Below are positions 24,601 to 33,799 of a stretch of 51,470 bases of DNA, piece after piece. Position 1 is the stretch's first letter. Each line of letters opens with the position of its first letter. The notes beneath the pieces were generated by a model. The model searched no databases and was not told the origin of the DNA. It worked only from the letters and a program-made list of their open reading frames with translations. This DNA is from Phoronis australis (Eukaryota; Phoronida; Phoronidae), in assembly GCA_002633005.1 (NCBI GenBank), contig NMRA01000065.1, positions 368,011-419,480 of the forward strand. Reading direction: 5' to 3'. A program made the position numbers and the translations under genes.

Positions 24601-26321
24601 AAGACAAATCTTAAATTTAAGCCAGATGAAACTTCCCATCACCTTCTGTACAAATTTCATTCCGTGTATTTTAAATGGGCAGTAGGTAAAATGCACTCAC
24701 CGAATAAGAGGTTTTCACCTCGGCAAAAATAGTACATTTTACTCTTAAGATTATCATTAAAAAAGCAAGTACTTTCTTCAGCGATCCTTTCTGGTTCTAT
24801 AAATATCTATCATGAAGCATGTCTAGGGGAATTAAGAGGACTTTGGCGAAGAATTCCAACTCCACTTTTTGGTCGCCATTAAGTTTTTCACCCAGCGCGA
24901 TAACCATAAAGTATTTCAAATGACGTTACGTGAGTTAGGCAAGGACAAGCGTCAGACTGAGCGAAGTGCGAGACACTTGCAAAAAATAGCATGGGAAGAT
25001 ATCAGGTGGAATTTGAAAGACTTGTGTATCTTGGACTATTTGTTCATCGATCAACATACATGATTTCATGTAACTTCCTCAAAATGGCACCCGGTGAGGA
25101 AAGCTCGAGCGAACCGCAACAGATTTTCATGGAGATGTTCAAATTATGTTAACTAAATTGTCTCCAGAGTCATGGCATGTGTTCGATCATTATAGCTCCA
25201 TGTGTATAGATGAATGTTTCATTCCATTTCATTGTGAGATGAGTAACTTTTTATGGGTGTGTGCTATCACCCCTGTATGCCTGCGGCATTTTTACAGGTC
25301 GATGGGTAATTGTTTACAATATGACGACATTGACTTACACAAATGATTTTGGTATCGTTCGATTCCTCTCAACGTTATCTTTCCAAAAATATATGAATGT
25401 TTCCCTACCGCGATTCCTCTGTATTTTATTGTCGAATTTCGGGTCGCACTATTTCCCGATTGACACCGCCATGTTAGCTCAACTCCTCTCAAGATTGCAG
25501 CGACACATGTTGTTAATGAATGGTGTTTGCCCGCGCGAGATTCGCGCTAGTTTCCCCCGACATAATATGGAGGAACAAGTAGCAGCATTTCACCTTTTCC
25601 AGTTTTTATTTATAATTGTGACCATTTGACCATTTTTCCACGAAAATTGTTTGAAGTGAAACCCTGTTCACCAATTGGGACCTCAAAAACAACTTCCGCT
25701 TTTTCGCGGATTCTTGCTTATAGCAGATGCGTACCAGGGTCACCATAGGATCGAATTCGAACCCTTAGGACCGTAACTCAAGCAGGAGATAGACGGGTTT
25801 CGGCGGTCAATTTGAACTTGTGAAAAGCGACAATCTGCAGAAGTCGGTAAATTAGTTCAGTTTTGGAACGCCAGGTGACTCCTTCCATTCAACATGGCAG
25901 TGTTATTACCGAGTACCGGGAAATAGTCCGAGCCGAAATTTCACGATAAAATAGTAAGGGAGCAGGGTAGAAAAAAATTCGTTGTATCTTTAGGAAGATA
26001 ACGTTGCAAGGAATCGAACAATACCAAAATCATTTGTGTAAGTCAATGTCGTCATATTGTAAACAATTACCGGTCGATGCAATTAATTGACTAAAGATTT
26101 TGCATGCACCCACCACTCGTTAGCACTATAAGTTGATAATAGGTTTCGCGATGACGTGATAAGCAAAAGGTGAGAAGCCACCGGCAGCGGGAGTCGGGAC
26201 TCTGAGCCAGTTTAATGACTTTGACGAGAGCTTACCTTTTCGATTTTTCACTCAAAAGAGCTTTCAATTTTTTCCTTTCTTCGGGGTCCAGCTTTTGCAA
26301 ATCTTTGGCTATTTTCTCCAT
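18544..26321 (-). CDS. CWC25: Pre-mRNA-splicing factor CWC25 homologue (7 coding exons)
   Basis: CWC25 is a spliceosome component that acts with Prp16-stage complexes at the first transesterification step. Exons in transcript order: 26321-26236, 24442-24327, 22896-22794, 21559-21490, 21179-20098, 19259-19098, 18658-18544. They splice into a 577-residue open frame. Diagnostic segments: SKVDWLYKSA and EEFLTGRKID (exon 2; the KLDWMYQG..YLLGR block), PSGVGALFDQ and REDPLFAIRKKEEEARRKL then NNPVKMKRLQ (exons 3-4), a Lys-rich run, a long Arg/Asp/Glu low-complexity region (residues about 180-440), KLSAEEMERRRREMMEDA (exon 6) and SVEDRIRRNR..QRTSNDLEKNF (exon 7), matching the conserved C-terminus. 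Odd: the visible first exon, starting at 26321, gives only 28 residues before the block; the N-terminal Cir_N domain (GGGDLNLKKSWHP type) is absent. Either an upstream exon was missed or the domain is lost. Confidence 0.9.
19098..19259 (-). CDS. CWC25: CWC25 coding exon 6
   Basis: Encodes KLSAEEMERRRREMMEDAVQ and the following charged helix, the conserved C-terminal coiled segment. Acceptor TTTGCAG; donor GTAAGC. The apparent stop just past the donor is intronic: splicing to 18658 keeps the frame and adds the family C-terminus. Confidence 0.9.
20098..21179 (-). CDS. CWC25: CWC25 coding exon 5 (Lys-rich run and Arg/Asp/Glu-rich region)
   Basis: About 360 residues. Starts with IKEKKEKKKKIKKSKRED, then a Ser/Asp/Glu stretch (DSDSDSQDSAEDE) and a long R-D/R-E/R-G repetitive region typical of disordered splicing factors, then KGYGLLLPKGK and a short RKSRSRSPVG (RS-like) element. 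Acceptor TTTCAG before 21179; donor GTAGGT after 20098. The ORF that runs to a stop at 20094 is a two-codon read-through. The + strand open frames here are low-complexity shadows. Confidence 0.92.
21490..21559 (-). CDS. CWC25: CWC25 coding exon 4
   Basis: A 70-base exon encoding RKKEEEARRKLLNNPVKMKR and LQEA, among the most conserved CWC25 stretches. Acceptor CTTCAG, donor GTAAGT, phase 0 out. The longer open frame over the same bases is out of frame. Confidence 0.93.
21728..22135. mobile_element. MITE-like element with ~22-base inverted ends
   Basis: TTTCTGAAAATAGGCCCA at about 21733-21750 and TGGGCCTATTTTCGGAAA at about 22115-22132 are inverted copies with one mismatch. The inside carries shorter repeats of TATTTTCACAAAA type. 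It lies in the CWC25 intron 21560-22793. The exact ends and target duplication are unclear. Confidence 0.6.
22794..22896 (-). CDS. CWC25: CWC25 coding exon 3
   Basis: Encodes APSGVGALFDQDAVVRNAKK and MEVKMREDPLFAI, the S/IREDPLF motif region. Acceptor ACACAG, donor GTATGT. Phases 1 in, 2 out. Confidence 0.92.
23051..23435 (+). repeat. Dispersed repeat of ~390 bases, copy in a CWC25 intron
   Basis: Aligns along its length with the reverse complement of 33800-34195. Shared blocks include ATTAAAGATGTA, GCATGCTCCTA, ACAAAGTGCAGTTGTAT, AAAACATTTGGCAATTTTC and GAATTAGCCTGCAAGTT. By eye the two copies differ mostly by scattered substitutions. No ORF and no obvious inverted ends. Confidence 0.8.
23986..24072 (+). 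repeat. 29-base tandem repeat, 3 copies
   Basis: Unit AAACTTAAGGCAACTACAGT followed by AAAATCTCT; the three copies are identical except for the final base. In the CWC25 intron 22897-24326, about 250 bases from exon 2. Confidence 0.93.
24117..24260 (+). repeat. Diverged dispersed repeat, copy in a CWC25 intron
   Basis: Resembles 43106-43250 in the same orientation: AAGTTTTCAAAATTT, then TGGTAGATA, then AAAGCATTTA/AAAGCATTAGCT in the same order and spacing. Divergence is high, so the boundaries are soft. Confidence 0.45.
24327..24442 (-). CDS. CWC25: CWC25 coding exon 2
   Basis: Encodes SADSKVDWLYKSAKPDSEEF and LTGRKIDSNYKADDEVETP, the conserved block that follows Cir_N in the family. Acceptor CTCTAG before 24442, donor GTGAGA. 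Phases 2 in, 1 out. Confidence 0.9.
25299..26077. mobile_element. Inverted-repeat (foldback/MITE-like) element in CWC25 intron 1
   Basis: Left arm about 25299-25490 and right arm about 25885-26077 are inverted copies. The outer 100 bases are nearly identical (sharing TAAGTCAATGTCGTCATATT on one strand) and the inner parts are more diverged (ACTATTTCCCG..CCATGTT). Outer ends read TCGAYSGGTAATTG. The ~390-base centre codes for nothing recognisable. The right end is about 160 bases from the donor of CWC25 exon 1. Confidence 0.8.
26236..26321 (-). CDS. CWC25: CWC25 first visible coding exon (residues 1-28)
   Basis: Encodes MEKIAKDLQKLDPEERKKL and a few more charged residues; donor GTAAGC. An in-frame TAG lies just upstream of the ATG (about 26334-26336). 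However, the bases before it (about 26337 upward, read on the minus strand) form a plausible T-rich acceptor ending in that AG, so this could instead be an internal exon entered at about 26333. No similarity to the usual CWC25 N-terminus. Confidence 0.65.
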
Positions 26322-26519
26322 GTTTCCAGGCAACTATTACAAAGAATATAACAAATTCGTCCAGTCCTCAAGAAATGTTGAATGCGTAGCACGTCACAAA
26401 TTTTGTGACCACAAGTATCGCTGACGTGTACACATTCATCTGACCCAAATACAAATTTTAGGACTTACACGTTGCAGAATTCTGTGTGGGAATTCCAGTT
26501 TGGATTTATATATCCTATC
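26322..26519. promoter_or_regulatory. Shared (bidirectional) promoter region of CWC25 and DAP1
   Basis: Only 198 bases separate the two divergent ATG codons. It contains TGACGT on the minus strand (26391-26396) and on the plus strand (26422-26427), CRE/ATF-like hexamers pointing in opposite directions, and between them a perfect 17-base palindrome GTCACAAA-T-TTTGTGAC (26393-26409). No clear TATA box near CWC25; TATATA occurs at about 26508-26513, very close to the DAP1 ATG. Function is inferred from position and motifs. If CWC25 has an exon further upstream, only the DAP1 promoter is here. Confidence 0.6.
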
Positions 26520-26568
26520 ATGTCTTCTGCCGAAGAAGAAAATTTGAAGGCCGGTCACGCTCCAGCAG
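26520..26568 (+). CDS. DAP1: DAP1 coding exon 1
   Basis: Encodes MSSAEEENLKAGHAPA plus one base of the next codon; donor GTTCAC (weak at positions +3 to +5). A very short exon recognised from the KAGH.PA motif. Confidence 0.88.
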
Positions 26569-29500
26569 GTTCACGCAACTTCTTAAATGTTTTGTAATGT
26601 CGTAAATTGTGCCTTTTTTGTTTTTCAAGCATTTGTCCAATGGCAATGCCTGGTCAGTCGACATCGTAGACCGATGTCGTCGTCAAATGACGAATGTTGT
26701 TACGCTATTGACTGTATAAAACTTTGTATTTGTCTTGCGTTTGAGCTACTCCAACAAAACCAACTAGTAAAAATGGATGGAAATTGCTTGAGTCAGTTGA
26801 GCTAATTTGTTTCACGTCAGCAATCTGATATATTTCATCACGTCTTGACCTAGGCGGTGACTCGTCCTGATCAACCAGGGTTCTGTATTATACGCTGGAA
26901 GTGTTTCTGGAAATCATGTTAAATCTTGGCCAAACCATCAAAGCCACGTAACTGTGTGTACCCATCCAGTGTAATTACACCTTTGGAGGCAGTTGGAGTC
27001 TTTAAATGATACTTTCAGTTTGAACAAGGTCGTCTTCATGACCCCAGAAGTGAGCCAATCACTAATCCAAGTGACACTGGTGATCCGCCACAGTTCACTT
27101 TTGTTGGAAACTTGGTCGCCAGAGGTTGCTACTTGTTGGCACTTGTTAACGATTTCTTTAATGAATTAAGAGTGATATTGGCAAGAAATCTTACTGAAAT
27201 ATTTATTCGTATTGGAAGGTTTTAAAGACATCGATGCACTGACTCCAAAGATGTACCTTTTGGCTGGTCCCAAATTTCGAGACCCAGTTTCATCTACATT
27301 ATTTAGTAGTATAGCCTGGTTTTGGAAATCAAGGGGATCACCAAAAGGCACTGTTGACATCCCCAGCATTCTCCCTACATGTATCTAAACTTGGTGCTGC
27401 ACCATGTTTGAAATGTTTTTCACAATATTTGGAAATTTGAGCCATTTTTGAAAAGCTCTGAGGCATGTTTGAAAAGCTTTGAGCCAAATTTGAAATCTTA
27501 AGGCATGTTTGAAAATCCCAGTTATTTTCTGCTTTTAAGCCAAATGGTTGAATTTTGTGGTCCAAAGTAATTTTTACTACTTAGCAGTAAAAACGATAGT
27601 GACATGCTCAGCAAGTGAAAATGATGTGCAAACACAGTTGTTTTTGTGAAATAACAGAAAGTAAGATTACTGCATGAGAACATGAAAAGCAACTTGCACT
27701 TTGCTTGAATTTTTGTCTAAGAAGACCCTTCCACCTCACTTTAGAACAGCCTTTGCCCATTGGTTCACTAAAGCTAGAGCCCATACCACCTGTAATTTCT
27801 GTATTCAACTATGTGATGACCGACTATATGTATATTCACACTCAATCACTGTTGGTGATCAATTTCAAACTCCATGTACCACTAAAAATTGTGAAGTCAC
27901 ACAAATAACATAAATATTTCTTAGTCATTGCTGGTAATCAAGTTTGTGACTCGTGACTCAATAACCAAGTACCTTAACCAACAGGCCAAACTGCAATTTC
28001 GTGAAGGCCAGGTGAATAGACCTTTTATGAGATAAGGCCAGGTAAAAAATAAGAATGAACGGTAAACGTTTGGAACTTATCTAAAAATTGTTGCGGCACT
28101 TGTTAGTTTAACTGTTTGTGAAGTATGAGTTTATAAATCTCAGTGCAGTCAAATACAGTTTAAAACCAGGGCTCTTGCTTCTTAAAGACCCTGATTTTCT
28201 GGATAACGTAAATGAGACGAAATTCACGGAATCTTGATTTTTTACAAAATTAGAGATTTCGAACAAAATTTCCACATTTTAGTAGCAGACACCATAATTC
28301 TGATATATTTTTGTTTTTAATCACCAAAAAACTAAGAATGCAATATATCAAATTCGACATATTTTTGCTAGAAATCGATCGTTGATCATTTTGCAGCTAG
28401 TATGTTGAAGTAGTCATTCATTCTTTCTGATGGGGGCGCTGCCGCTACGCTGCTGTTTTTCTGGTTTTTGAGAAACATTAAACATGGTGTGCAGCAAGTT
28501 GTCTGCAAAGGGAAGCTGTGGCTTAATTCAGTGTAAAAATTCAGGCATTTCCCAGATCATTTTTGTGTTATTTAATTACCACTTTCATATAGTAAAATGA
28601 TTTGTGTGAAAAAAAATTCATGAAACTAACTTTGCTAAAATGGATTTGTCTGTTCCAAGCTGAAGTTGCCAAGTGCAACGATCTTTGCCAAGTGCAATGA
28701 TGGTTGCCAAGTGCAACGATGCTTGCGTTTGGGCACTAATTAGAATAATGCAATGCAATGCTTGTTTGTTGAGAAATGTAATTTGTCGTATGCTTGTTGA
28801 AATAGCCGTAGTTCATATTTTGTTGTGTTTGACAGTGAAAGCTGGTGGCAAGAGAATCACCCAGCACAAGCACAAAGCAGAGGATGAGGAGAGTCAGGAG
28901 ATGACCCCTGAGGAGGTTGAAGAGTTTGGGGAAGGGTGAGTGAACTTTGCAATCACATTAACCTCAGAAACTGCAAACACAGTAACCATGTTCTGTTGTT
29001 TTGTTTAAAGTCTTCCTTAGGCTGATTTTTATGCGCACACATTTTGATATGTGGGTGCATATTGCTGTCGTGTTTGTCTGGACGTCGGGTATCTGATGCT
29101 GTATCTTCTAATCCCCTGTCAGGATCTTAGTGGGATTTGGGAGGTATGTTCTGATGACGCTAACTCCGGATGATGACAAGTTTTTGTCTGATGTTTTTTG
29201 CATTTGCCTCTGTATCTTTGGAGTTCCATTATAGATTTTCATGAAATTTGTGAAATTTGGCAGATAGGAAGGAAGGAACAGTGCCTTCCCATTCTGGGAT
29301 GGATTTGACACATTCAGCACCACCTAGTGGCTATTTCTTAAATTTTTGAGTCCATTTTTTGGTGTTCTCTTCCCTATCCTCCAAACTGCTTGAAGTACCA
29401 GAAAATTGGCAGATTTGTTCCTTATGAGAAGGCTGTGGATGACATTTATTTTAGGACGGGTCAGACAACTGTAGTGCCCCCCAGTGGTGATTTTGTCTGT

Positions 29501-31728
29501 TTTACATCCATGGCTGCATCTTCTTAATACTTTGCAGGATTTTTGTGAAATTTTGCTCGCCCTTTTCTGTAAAGTATGACAACGGCTGCCCACAATTTTT
29601 GAATGGTTCTGACTACTACTGTGCTCCCTAGTAGCAATTTTAATTTTTATGTTAACCTTTGATCTTTCAGACTTCCTTTAGAGTTTTTCATGAAAATTGG
29701 CAAACATGTCACTGTTATAGGGTCAACAGAACCTTCCCAGTCTGGGATGGATTCGACATATTCAGTGCCAACAAGTGGCCATTTTTACAAGAGTCAGTTT
29801 GTTGTCGTCTACCTCTGCATCAGCCAAACCACTTAGAGGATAATTATAAAAATTGGCAGATGTATTCCCACTAACAAGAGCATAATTAACATGGATTTTC
29901 AGATGGGTCCAAGTACTGTGGTGCCACCTAGTAGCATTTTTTGCATCTGTAGCTCCATCTCCTAAACCCTTTGCAAGATATTTTGGAAATTTTGTAAGTG
30001 TAATGTTATTAACTTGACAACAGATGGACAGTTCCAAGTACCACTGTGCCTCCTAGTGGCAATTTGACAAGTAGTTTTGTATTACAGAGAAGATGACACC
30101 TTGACTCATTCTGCATCATCTAATGGTGATTTGTGTGATGATAATAAACACCTCTAGATGAATAACATTTGTGGTTCAGTCGTGGGCGCATTTCAATACT
30201 CCGCGTTGCTCTTTTTGTTAGTTTGGAAGTACTATCTGAATAGACCTGGCAATGCATTAGCAAGCCAAGAAAACACAACTTCCAATCCAATGTTAGTGTG
30301 AAGTAGCCTTTTCGCGAAATATTGTTTGAAAACAGCAATTAAAGAATGGTTGATAGCAGGTTTAAAAACTTGCTGGTACCCGTGGTAGAAATATGTATCT
30401 GCTGTGGGTACCAGAATTGAACACCGATATGTGCGGGTGTTGTTCGCTGCTGTGGGTATTAACTGAGGATTCTCGCCGTGACAAAGACGAGCAAAACATT
30501 AAGCAATTTATGTTGTCAAAGTGATGCTTTTGACATGTTGTTGAGTTGCTTTTAAACCAATTGAGTACATTTGTCAGTTTGTTACTTCAAATCATCGTTT
30601 CCTGTCAAATGTTTTGATACTGTATGTCTACAGTAGCGTGGTTGGTTGAAGTACCCAATACATTTGTTTTGAAGCCTACTGTCCTTTGACCTTTTCCAGG
30701 GGAGAGGAACGAGCGGATCCCCATCACCAATCAATTCTTGTTTCTGGTGCTGTAGGAAAGGTAGGTGGAGTGTGAGGAATTGCCAACCTTGCCACTTGTT
30801 GCTTGTCCAATATGTGCAATGTGTTTCATTGAGGAGGTACTCAAACCCTTGGAAGTGAGCATTGTGCAAATATTGTACATTTGTACAATAAAAACCGGAC
30901 GATCGCTGCACAAATAAAAAAGTTCATGTTCAATTCAACGTTTCGTCTTTTCATTAGACATCATCAGGATCGTATTTACAACAATTTAGGACAACAAGTG
31001 CCAACATACAGCTTAGGTAACATCCATAGAGTGAAGTGTGGCCAAAAACTGATTTATTTGTACAATTTTGCGAATAGGCAGAAACCTCTGCCAAAAATAG
31101 CGAATTTAGGCATTTGTAACCACCAGTGTGATGGCCACTGTCTTCACCACTTATTCTTAGGTGGACTGCGAGGACCCCTGTGGGCACGAACAAGAAATTA
31201 TTAGGCGTACAGTTCTCAGGGCTGTTCTGGAAATAGTTGTCCATCTTGTCCCTTGTTCTCCACGACAATATTCAAAACTTGACGGGTTTTACAAAATTGA
31301 TGAATATTGTTTGAAAGTCTGCATGACCACTGTGAGGAGTTTGTGTAATAAGTCTTGAAACAAATGCTTAGGAAATATTTACTTAGTAATCTCCCAGAAG
31401 TTCAAGCTCTTGTGTAGAATTTTGAACTCCAAGTAAAGGAAATGTCATTAGGACGGAATTCATAATCATTACTGTGACTAGTCAAGACAGGTTGTGGAGA
31501 ACATAGTAGTCACGCCCTTATGTATTTGGTCTGACAGAGTGTTATTTCCTCAAATTTGCCAATTTTTTCAGATTGTCATTCTGATTTATTCAACGAATAT
31601 TTATCAACTTGCAGGGTGATCAGGATTTCCCAGCCGCTGCCGTGAAGGCCTACCATAACAAACCATTACCAACTCACCAAAAACCAACAACTCAACCTCG
31701 GCCGCACATACAGCAGCCTAGGCGTTAA
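26520..31728 (+). CDS. DAP1: Death-associated protein 1 (DAP1) homologue, 4 coding exons
   Basis: DAP1 is a small, disordered cytosolic protein known in vertebrates as a negative regulator of autophagy and an mTOR substrate. Exons: 26520-26568, 28836-28935, 30700-30760, 31615-31728. All GT-AG, phases continuous, 107 residues (human about 102). Evidence: MSS at the start, KAGHAPAVKAGGKRI (the family block KAGHPPAVKAGG.RI) spanning exons 1 and 2, SILVSGAVGKGDQDFPAAAV spanning exons 3 and 4, and the C-terminal HIQQPRR. The region between is acidic (DEESQEMTPEEVEEFGEG) and includes a Thr-Pro at residues 40-41, a possible proline-directed phosphosite; the Ser at position 3 is kept but is followed by Ala, not Pro. 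Divergent from CWC25 across a 198-base gap. Not DAPL1, judging by the FPAAA and IQQPRR ends, though that separation is by eye. Confidence 0.93.
27399..27520 (+). repeat. Degenerate ~20-base tandem repeat
   Basis: About six imperfect units of GCATGTTTGAAAAGCTTTGA / GCCAAATTTGAAATCTTAAG type in DAP1 intron 1. The minus-strand open frame here is a by-product of the repeat. Confidence 0.6.
28666..28722 (+). repeat. 19-base tandem repeat, 3 copies
   Basis: TTGCCAAGTGCAACGATG-type units start at 28666, 28685 and 28704, ending about 110 bases before DAP1 exon 2. Confidence 0.9.
28836..28935 (+). CDS. DAP1: DAP1 coding exon 2
   Basis: Encodes VKAGGKRITQHKHKAEDEES and the acidic QEMTPEEVEEFGE stretch. 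Acceptor TTTGACAG, donor GTGAGT. Phases 1 in, 2 out. The upstream in-frame extension in the same ORF is intron. Confidence 0.93.
29080..30131 (+). repeat. Diverged ~150-base tandem array with a CCACCTAGTGGC-like core
   Basis: In DAP1 intron 2. Cores occur near 29318-29331 (CACCACCTAGTGGC), 29474-29489, 29621-29640, 29764-29785, 29921-29940 and 30046-30060, spaced 125-157 bases, with a degraded one at 30111-30131. Between cores the same words recur in order: TTTTCATGAAA.TTTGGCA, GGGATGGATT.GACA, TTTACATC.ATGGCTGCATC. Units are strongly diverged. Related single units lie near 47160-47450 and 50530-50600 in the opposite orientation. Confidence 0.75.
30700..30760 (+). CDS. DAP1: DAP1 coding exon 3
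   Basis: Encodes GEERADPHHQSILVSGAVGK; the ILVSG..(G)K stretch corresponds to the vertebrate FISGVIARG region. Acceptor TTTTCCAG, donor GTAGGT, phase 0 out. Confidence 0.9.
31615..31728 (+). CDS. DAP1: DAP1 last coding exon
   Basis: Encodes GDQDFPAAAVKAYHNKPLPT, HQKPTTQPRPHIQQPRR and TAA. Acceptor CTTGCAG. FPAAA, H.KP and IQQPRR are the strongest family landmarks. Confidence 0.95.
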   Translation, partial: GDQDFPAAAVKAYHNKPLPTHQKPTTQPRPHIQQPRR

Positions 31729-32467
31729 CCTTGCTTTCCGCTGCCTAGAGTGATGTAACGCTGCCCTGCCTTGTTAAGTATCATGGCAGGAAAAAGAACT
31801 TAAGTTTAACTTTATGAAATTTTATTTTTGTCGTAGTTAACGAAAGAAATTTCTTTCTTGTCTCTGGAACCCATATGAACAATAGTTGATTTCACAGAGA
31901 AAATACAAGAAGCACTTGCGTTAACATCAAATCTTGTTTCTATTTGAGATTGATTTGAAATTTCTCATTACGGTATTGACCAGGAATGCTGATGAATGGG
32001 TTTTGCATTATTTGTTAATTTCATGCGGCCAAATTGAGAGTTGAAAACGAGCTTACCGGCTCCAATGTTAAGTGGGATGAGTTGCTGTTACGCTCGTTAT
32101 ATTTAGTTATTTTACCTTTGCCGACTAGATCAAGATAATTAAATTGCTTCGTTCAAAAACTTTTTAATCTATTATTTTATGTTAGGAGTTACAGATGGTT
32201 GGTTTGCGAGCTCTGGAAGCATTTTAGAAATACCTGTGTTCTCTGTATATTGAATATTCGAAGCTAGATGTTTTAATCACACTGGCAGAGAATGCTTTCA
32301 CTATCGAGACTGTACGACTGTATGGCGACTTGATCTTCAGTTGTTTTTTATTATTATACACGTAAATATTCTATGTGTAAGTGGTAACGTGAAATTACTG
32401 AAGATCAAATTTCCCTTGATGCTATGGTGTTATAACATGCAGAATGTGATATCAGGAGTCATTCTTT

Positions 32468-32473
32468 AATAAA
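32468..32473 (+). other. Candidate DAP1 polyadenylation signal
   Basis: AATAAA about 740 bases after the DAP1 stop, followed within 40 bases by GT- and T-rich sequence. A second AATAAA near 33253 is an alternative. Confidence 0.5.
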
Positions 32474-33799
32474 ACGGGGATCTTGTGAACCAACATTTTG
32501 TAAATTTTTTTGCGTATGATTGTAAATGTTCGTGTTGTAAACAGTTTACCTCAGTCTCAAGATACTTTTTCAGCTGTCATTGTTTACAGAATGCTTATTC
32601 TTTTTTAGTAATTGTGCCATTATTTGGTTAATGATTAAGCCATAGTATGTTTTGATCTCAGTTTACATTCTATTGTTAGAACCTGGCGACCAAATCGAGT
32701 TGGGCATTTTAATTTTATCAATTTTGTACGAGGCTCAGAGCGTCTCTCCTAATTCAGAATATATCACTGTAACATCATGTTGTAAACATAGGGTACAGTA
32801 GAGTCAGTGATGGCCTGTATGCGACAAGCTGAGGAATGACAGTTTGAATTACTCGTACTCTAGTCTGGGGTACTGAAGATTGCAGTAGATCTGTTTTAAA
32901 CTTAACTTTATTCAGCTTATAATCGTTTGAATTTCCATTTGCAAAGTAAGTTCTCTTGTCAGTAGTCGGTAATAAGTGCAATTCTCTTCGCTACTGTGAA
33001 ATATATAAGTTCTTAGCGCAGTGTTTGTGACTTTAGAAAGTTGTTTTGACCATTCTGTCAAAAGTAGTGTACACTAGCTCCTGTGGCCTTGCAGCTTTTG
33101 GAGTAAAACTAATATATAAATTAAAATTTGTTTAACTTGTTTAATTAAAAGTTTAAACTTGTCTCCAGAGTTAAGGTGTAGGCAAGTGGTTTATTTTGTG
33201 TTGCGCAGTTGCCGTGTCTTTCAATCTAGCGCCATTTTCTTTGTTGTTCAACCCCAATAAAATCAACAATATGTGGTACGTTTTTTTACCCCAGTGTCGA
33301 TAGTACGTGTGGTCTTATGGAACACAAAACCAAGTCCTGTCATGGCAAGGACAAATTTAAGAAAGATTTTCAAGAGCAAAAAGGCCCAGTGCCATTTTTG
33401 TTTTTCAGCCAAAGGGTTCGAAAATCAACTTGAAAAAAATTCCAGTCCTGTTTAAAAACTCCCTGTGGTCATTTATCAACATTGAAAGAGGGCCCATTAA
33501 GTTTTAACCCAGTGAAAAACTACACCAATGTTCTACCAGCAGCAGCAAATTTTTGGATGAATTCAACGACAGTAGCTGGAGTAGTAGCCTTTTATATTTT
33601 GGAGAACTACTTTGGAGACAGTTTATGGCTTTTGCTGGATAGCAAAAGCTGTCACTTGTGGTTATCCAAACAGCAGAAAAGTGGGTCAAAATCATCTTGT
33701 TACACAGACTCACTAAAGCTCTATAGTCCTGCTCATGGAAAACGAGCAAGACTTACAAACCCACGATGAATTCCCGCTGTGCAGAAGCAAGACAGCACC

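Noticed and set aside
25084-25152. Short frame starting MAPGEESSSEPQQ
   Set aside because: Only 22 residues before a stop, inside CWC25 intron 1 on the opposite strand; no donor or partner exon found.
27166-27369. 67-residue minus-strand frame with balanced composition
   Set aside because: No similarity recognised, no matching splice sites, and it lies in a DAP1 intron next to a simple tandem repeat; too weak to call.
33273-33769. Two neighbouring plus-strand frames (60 and 95 residues)
   Set aside because: No family similarity, no splice structure joining them, composition like random AT-rich DNA; possibly part of a longer DAP1 3' UTR.
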